DNA of 64,000 bases from Moheibacter sp035515075 (GTDB lineage Bacteria; Bacteroidota; Bacteroidia; Flavobacteriales; Weeksellaceae), in the NCBI GenBank assembly GCA_035515075.1, contig DATJBZ010000037.1:73473-137472 (forward strand). The letters run 5' to 3'. Below, piece after piece: positions 62,018 to 64,000 of the stretch (positions within the stretch are counted from its first letter, which is position 1; the number at the start of each line of letters is the position of its first letter). The notes under the pieces are model-generated. The model was not told the origin of the DNA. It worked only from the letters and a program-made list of their open reading frames with translations, and did not search any database. A program made the position numbers and the translations under genes.

Positions 62018-63274
62018 ATGAAAAAAACAATGACCTTTTTGCTTTTATGGCTTTCGCTGTTGACTTATTCACAAGAAACGCTGAATGCCATGTTTTATAA
62101 TCTTTTTAAATTTCCGACTTCACTTCCTCATAATCGAGAATTGATATTACAAGAAATTTTGGATGAATACCAACCTGATCTCTTTATGGTGTGTGAATTG
62201 GTTTCTGAAAATGGTGCAGATTTAATTCTCAATACTGCTTTGCAAAATCAAACGGATACTTTTGCTCGTGCGGAGTTTGTTCCAGATTTAAGCAAACCAG
62301 AAGATCCTTTGCAAACCATGGTTTTTTACAATCAACGAAAATTAAGTTTGCTTCAGCAAAGAACTTTGCCTACAGTGTACCGCGATATCAACCAATATTC
62401 TTTTCAATTGAATGTAGTCGGTGAAGAGCCGATTTATTTGGAAGTATTTGTCGCGCACCTTAAATCCAGTACAGGAACAGCCAATCAACAAATGCGTTTG
62501 CAAATGGTGCAAGCGGTAACAGAAGCTTTGGAGGAATTGACCCAGCCCAATACTTTTGTGTTGTTTTCAGGTGATTTTAACTTTTACAGAGCAACAGAGC
62601 CTGGTTATCAACAAATTTTGAGTTTGGACAATGCGATTCGGATGTTGGATCCGTTGGATGCGCCTGGCAGTTGGCATGACAATGCAGCTTTTAGTTATTT
62701 GCATACCCAAAGCACGCGCGTTTCCAATGCAGGATTTGGCGGTGGGGCCAATGCAGGAGCTTCTGGTGGTTTGGACGATCGTTTTGATTTCATCATGATG
62801 AGTGAAAATTTTCAAACGAGTGATCAGTTGACTTATGTTGAAGGAACCTACAAAGCATACGGCAACAATGGCGATTGTTTGGACAAAGATGTAAAAGATC
62901 CAACCTGTACGGGGGAGTTTTCATTAAGTCTTCGTGAAAAACTGTACAATATGAGTGACCACTTACCAGTCGTGATGCAATTTCAAGTGAATGATAATTT
63001 TGTTTTAGGAATTGAGGAGATGGAAAAAAGACAGTTAATGTGGTTTGAGTCTTCAAATGTGAGTGACCGAGAAGTGAAAATAGGAATCGATATTCACCAA
63101 CTGCCGTCAGGAGACAATACACTATATATATACAATAGATTGGGACAATTAATGACGACCATTGAGATAAACCAACGATCCAGTGTACTGATTCGTACAG
63201 ATGCATATCCTTCAGGAACTTATATCATCAAATCAAAAAGTAGTGCACAAGTGTTGAAGTTTATCAAGAAATAA
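62018..63274 (+). CDS. T9SS-exported endonuclease/exonuclease/phosphatase-fold protein
   Basis: A 418-residue secreted protein with signal peptide (TFLLLWLSLLTYSQ). The EEP fold covers residues ~20-320: AMFYNLFKFP, FMVCELVSENG (metal-binding Glu), VFVAHLKSS, LFSGDFNFYR (Asp-x-Asn) and NMSDHLPVVMQF (catalytic Asp-His). The C-terminus from about residue 345 is a T9SS type A sorting domain (LYIYNRLGQLMTTIEI; YPSGTYIIKSK). It is probably a secreted DNase or phosphodiesterase; substrate not shown. Confidence 0.9.
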   Translation: MKKTMTFLLLWLSLLTYSQETLNAMFYNLFKFPTSLPHNRELILQEILDEYQPDLFMVCELVSENGADLILNTALQNQTDTFARAEFVPDLSKPEDPLQTMVFYNQRKLSLLQQRTLPTVYRDINQYSFQLNVVGEEPIYLEVFVAHLKSSTGTANQQMRLQMVQAVTEALEELTQPNTFVLFSGDFNFYRATEPGYQQILSLDNAIRMLDPLDAPGSWHDNAAFSYLHTQSTRVSNAGFGGGANAGASGGLDDRFDFIMMSENFQTSDQLTYVEGTYKAYGNNGDCLDKDVKDPTCTGEFSLSLREKLYNMSDHLPVVMQFQVNDNFVLGIEEMEKRQLMWFESSNVSDREVKIGIDIHQLPSGDNTLYIYNRLGQLMTTIEINQRSSVLIRTDAYPSGTYIIKSKSSAQVLKFIKK

Positions 63275-63326
63275 GAGAATAAAACCAATCAAATGTCCCC
63301 GATTTAGAAGTTTATCAATAAAAATC

Positions 63327-63764
63327 ATGACAAAGAAACAAAACAGCATATTTGTTATTGCACTTTCTATATTGATTGCATTGTTCATTCTTAAAATGTG
63401 GAATGATTTAAAAATGTTTGAAGAGAGTGAAAAAGATTATTTCTTAAAACAACTTTCTTCTAAGAGTATTAAAGGAGTGAGAACTGACATCAAGTTTTCT
63501 AAAGGTGGGTTTACAGTGTTAACTATTAAGGATACTGTTTTTAGTCGAAAAAATGTTAGTGTAGATGCTTCTTTTCGTTATGATGTAGATATTAAAAAAG
63601 GAAATATGTTTGAGAAGAGATCAAATAGTAATAAATGTATTTACATTATGAATGATAGCGTTTATTATTTCGATTGTTTCAAAATACCTAAAGAGATCAG
63701 AGATTCATTGGGCGAAATACAAGAATGGCCAAGGGATATTGTAGGAAAATGGACATTGAAGTAG
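63327..63764 (+). CDS. Hypothetical membrane-anchored protein
   Basis: A 145-residue protein with one N-terminal transmembrane helix (IFVIALSILIALFILKMW) and a small polar extracytoplasmic domain. No motif recognised. AT-rich and 52 bases after the EEP gene, on the same strand. Could be an accessory gene or a co-transcribed partner; no evidence decides. Confidence 0.65.
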   Translation: MTKKQNSIFVIALSILIALFILKMWNDLKMFEESEKDYFLKQLSSKSIKGVRTDIKFSKGGFTVLTIKDTVFSRKNVSVDASFRYDVDIKKGNMFEKRSNSNKCIYIMNDSVYYFDCFKIPKEIRDSLGEIQEWPRDIVGKWTLK

Positions 63765-63865
63765 AGATGGAATAAAAGATTCAAAACACTTTTTCGTCTA
63801 ATCTGTTTGCTTACAAACGGATAGGAATTTATTGTCAAAATAAAGTAAAAATACTCTTAAATTAG

Positions 63866-63896
63866 TTTGCAGGAATAGAAAAGCTTTCTATCTTTG
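63866..63896 (+). promoter_or_regulatory. Strong promoter at the window end, probably of an rRNA operon
   Basis: TTTG (63866-63869), exactly 19 bases, TATCTTTG (63889-63896), with an AT-rich stretch upstream. The transcript would start near CACCCGCTTTG and run as a non-coding, hairpin-forming leader containing GAAGTTC. This resembles rRNA operon leaders of Flavobacteriia, but the 16S gene is not inside the window. Confidence 0.75.
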
Positions 63897-64000
63897 CACC
63901 CGCTTTGAATGAGAGAAGCGGTGTGAAGTTCGGCAGTAGAGATGCTGCGTAAGGATTGAAAGAAGGGGATTAGAAAAGCTTTTAAAATAATTTTCAAATT
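63897..64000 (+). other. Untranslated leader, candidate rRNA operon leader (runs off the window)
   Basis: About 100 bases without a plausible gene. It begins with the pair CCCGCTT...AAGCGG, which can fold, then GTGAAGTTCGG, a GCAGTAGAGATGCTGC stem-loop (about 63930-63952), and an A/T-rich end. The features fit the spacer between a stable-RNA promoter and 16S rRNA; this is inference because the next gene is outside. Confidence 0.5.

Noticed and set aside
1..64000. tRNA genes, insertion sequences, integrases or a replication origin
   Set aside because: I saw no tRNA-like T-loop context outside coding regions, no transposase or integrase, and no DnaA-box cluster. This was by eye only; a tRNA scan would settle it.

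Overview
The window is a chromosomal segment of a member of the Bacteroidota, most likely order Flavobacteriales. Four things support this. Genes carry A-rich leaders without Shine-Dalgarno sites. Promoters match the Bacteroidota form TTTG-N19-TAnnTTTG, seen exactly at three places and in looser form at several more. Two secreted proteins end in type IX secretion (T9SS, type A) sorting domains. Several families and gene orders are typical of the group: DUF3276/PUR protein, DUF3098, OmpA with TSP3 repeats, tail-fiber/S74 proteins, a TonB receptor with a carboxypeptidase-like N-terminal domain, and ftsX-DUF3098-uppP-truB. I cannot name the genus.

Left part (1-24.7 kb), mostly core genes. It starts with the end of a SpoU-type RNA methyltransferase, then yidD-lgt-DUF192-mscL, a NIF3-family protein and a coiled-coil protein with a degenerate zinc ribbon. 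Next come DUF3276, sppA, folK, an OmpA-family protein, a 47-residue membrane microprotein, sucC and a GT39-type membrane glycosyltransferase. A small accessory patch (12.2-13.8 kb) holds a mosaic repeat, a decayed membrane gene and two unknown genes. Then follow mltG-dapF, an HtrA protease, a thiolase, the rpsF-rpsR-rplI operon, a DinB protein, a large repeat adhesin with an S74 chaperone, and a DoxD/DoxA fusion downstream of a small secreted protein.

Middle part (24.8-49.3 kb). An AT-rich glycan patch encodes GT2, GT8, an unrecognised P-loop kinase-like protein and an ABC exporter, as expected for assembly and flipping of a surface glycan. It is followed by a beta-helix lipoprotein, rpmE2, the cell-envelope operon ftsX-DUF3098-uppP-truB, an AI-2E family permease, an RlmI-like methyltransferase, a small lipoprotein, truA plus an ABC exporter, a phosphodiesterase, an aldo/keto reductase, obgE, sbcD-sbcC and an S9 peptidase.

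Right part (49.4-64 kb). A YhcG/DUF1016 nuclease lacking its N-terminus sits beside a complete HsdR with no HsdM or HsdS, which looks like the remnant of a type I restriction locus. It is followed by a T9SS FG-GAP protein bracketed by copies of a composite intergenic repeat, and by a 42-bp minisatellite built of two 21-bp halves. Then come a MATE exporter, an M23 peptidase overlapping a TonB receptor, a T9SS endonuclease/exonuclease/phosphatase-fold protein and a small membrane protein. The window ends in a near-perfect promoter and untranslated leader that resembles an rRNA operon leader.

The least explained items are the mosaic hairpin repeat (12.2, 53.4 and 55.6-56.0 kb), whose linker hairpin keeps its pairing while its sequence changes, the orphan HsdR/YhcG pair, the glycan-patch kinase and the 21/42-bp minisatellite.
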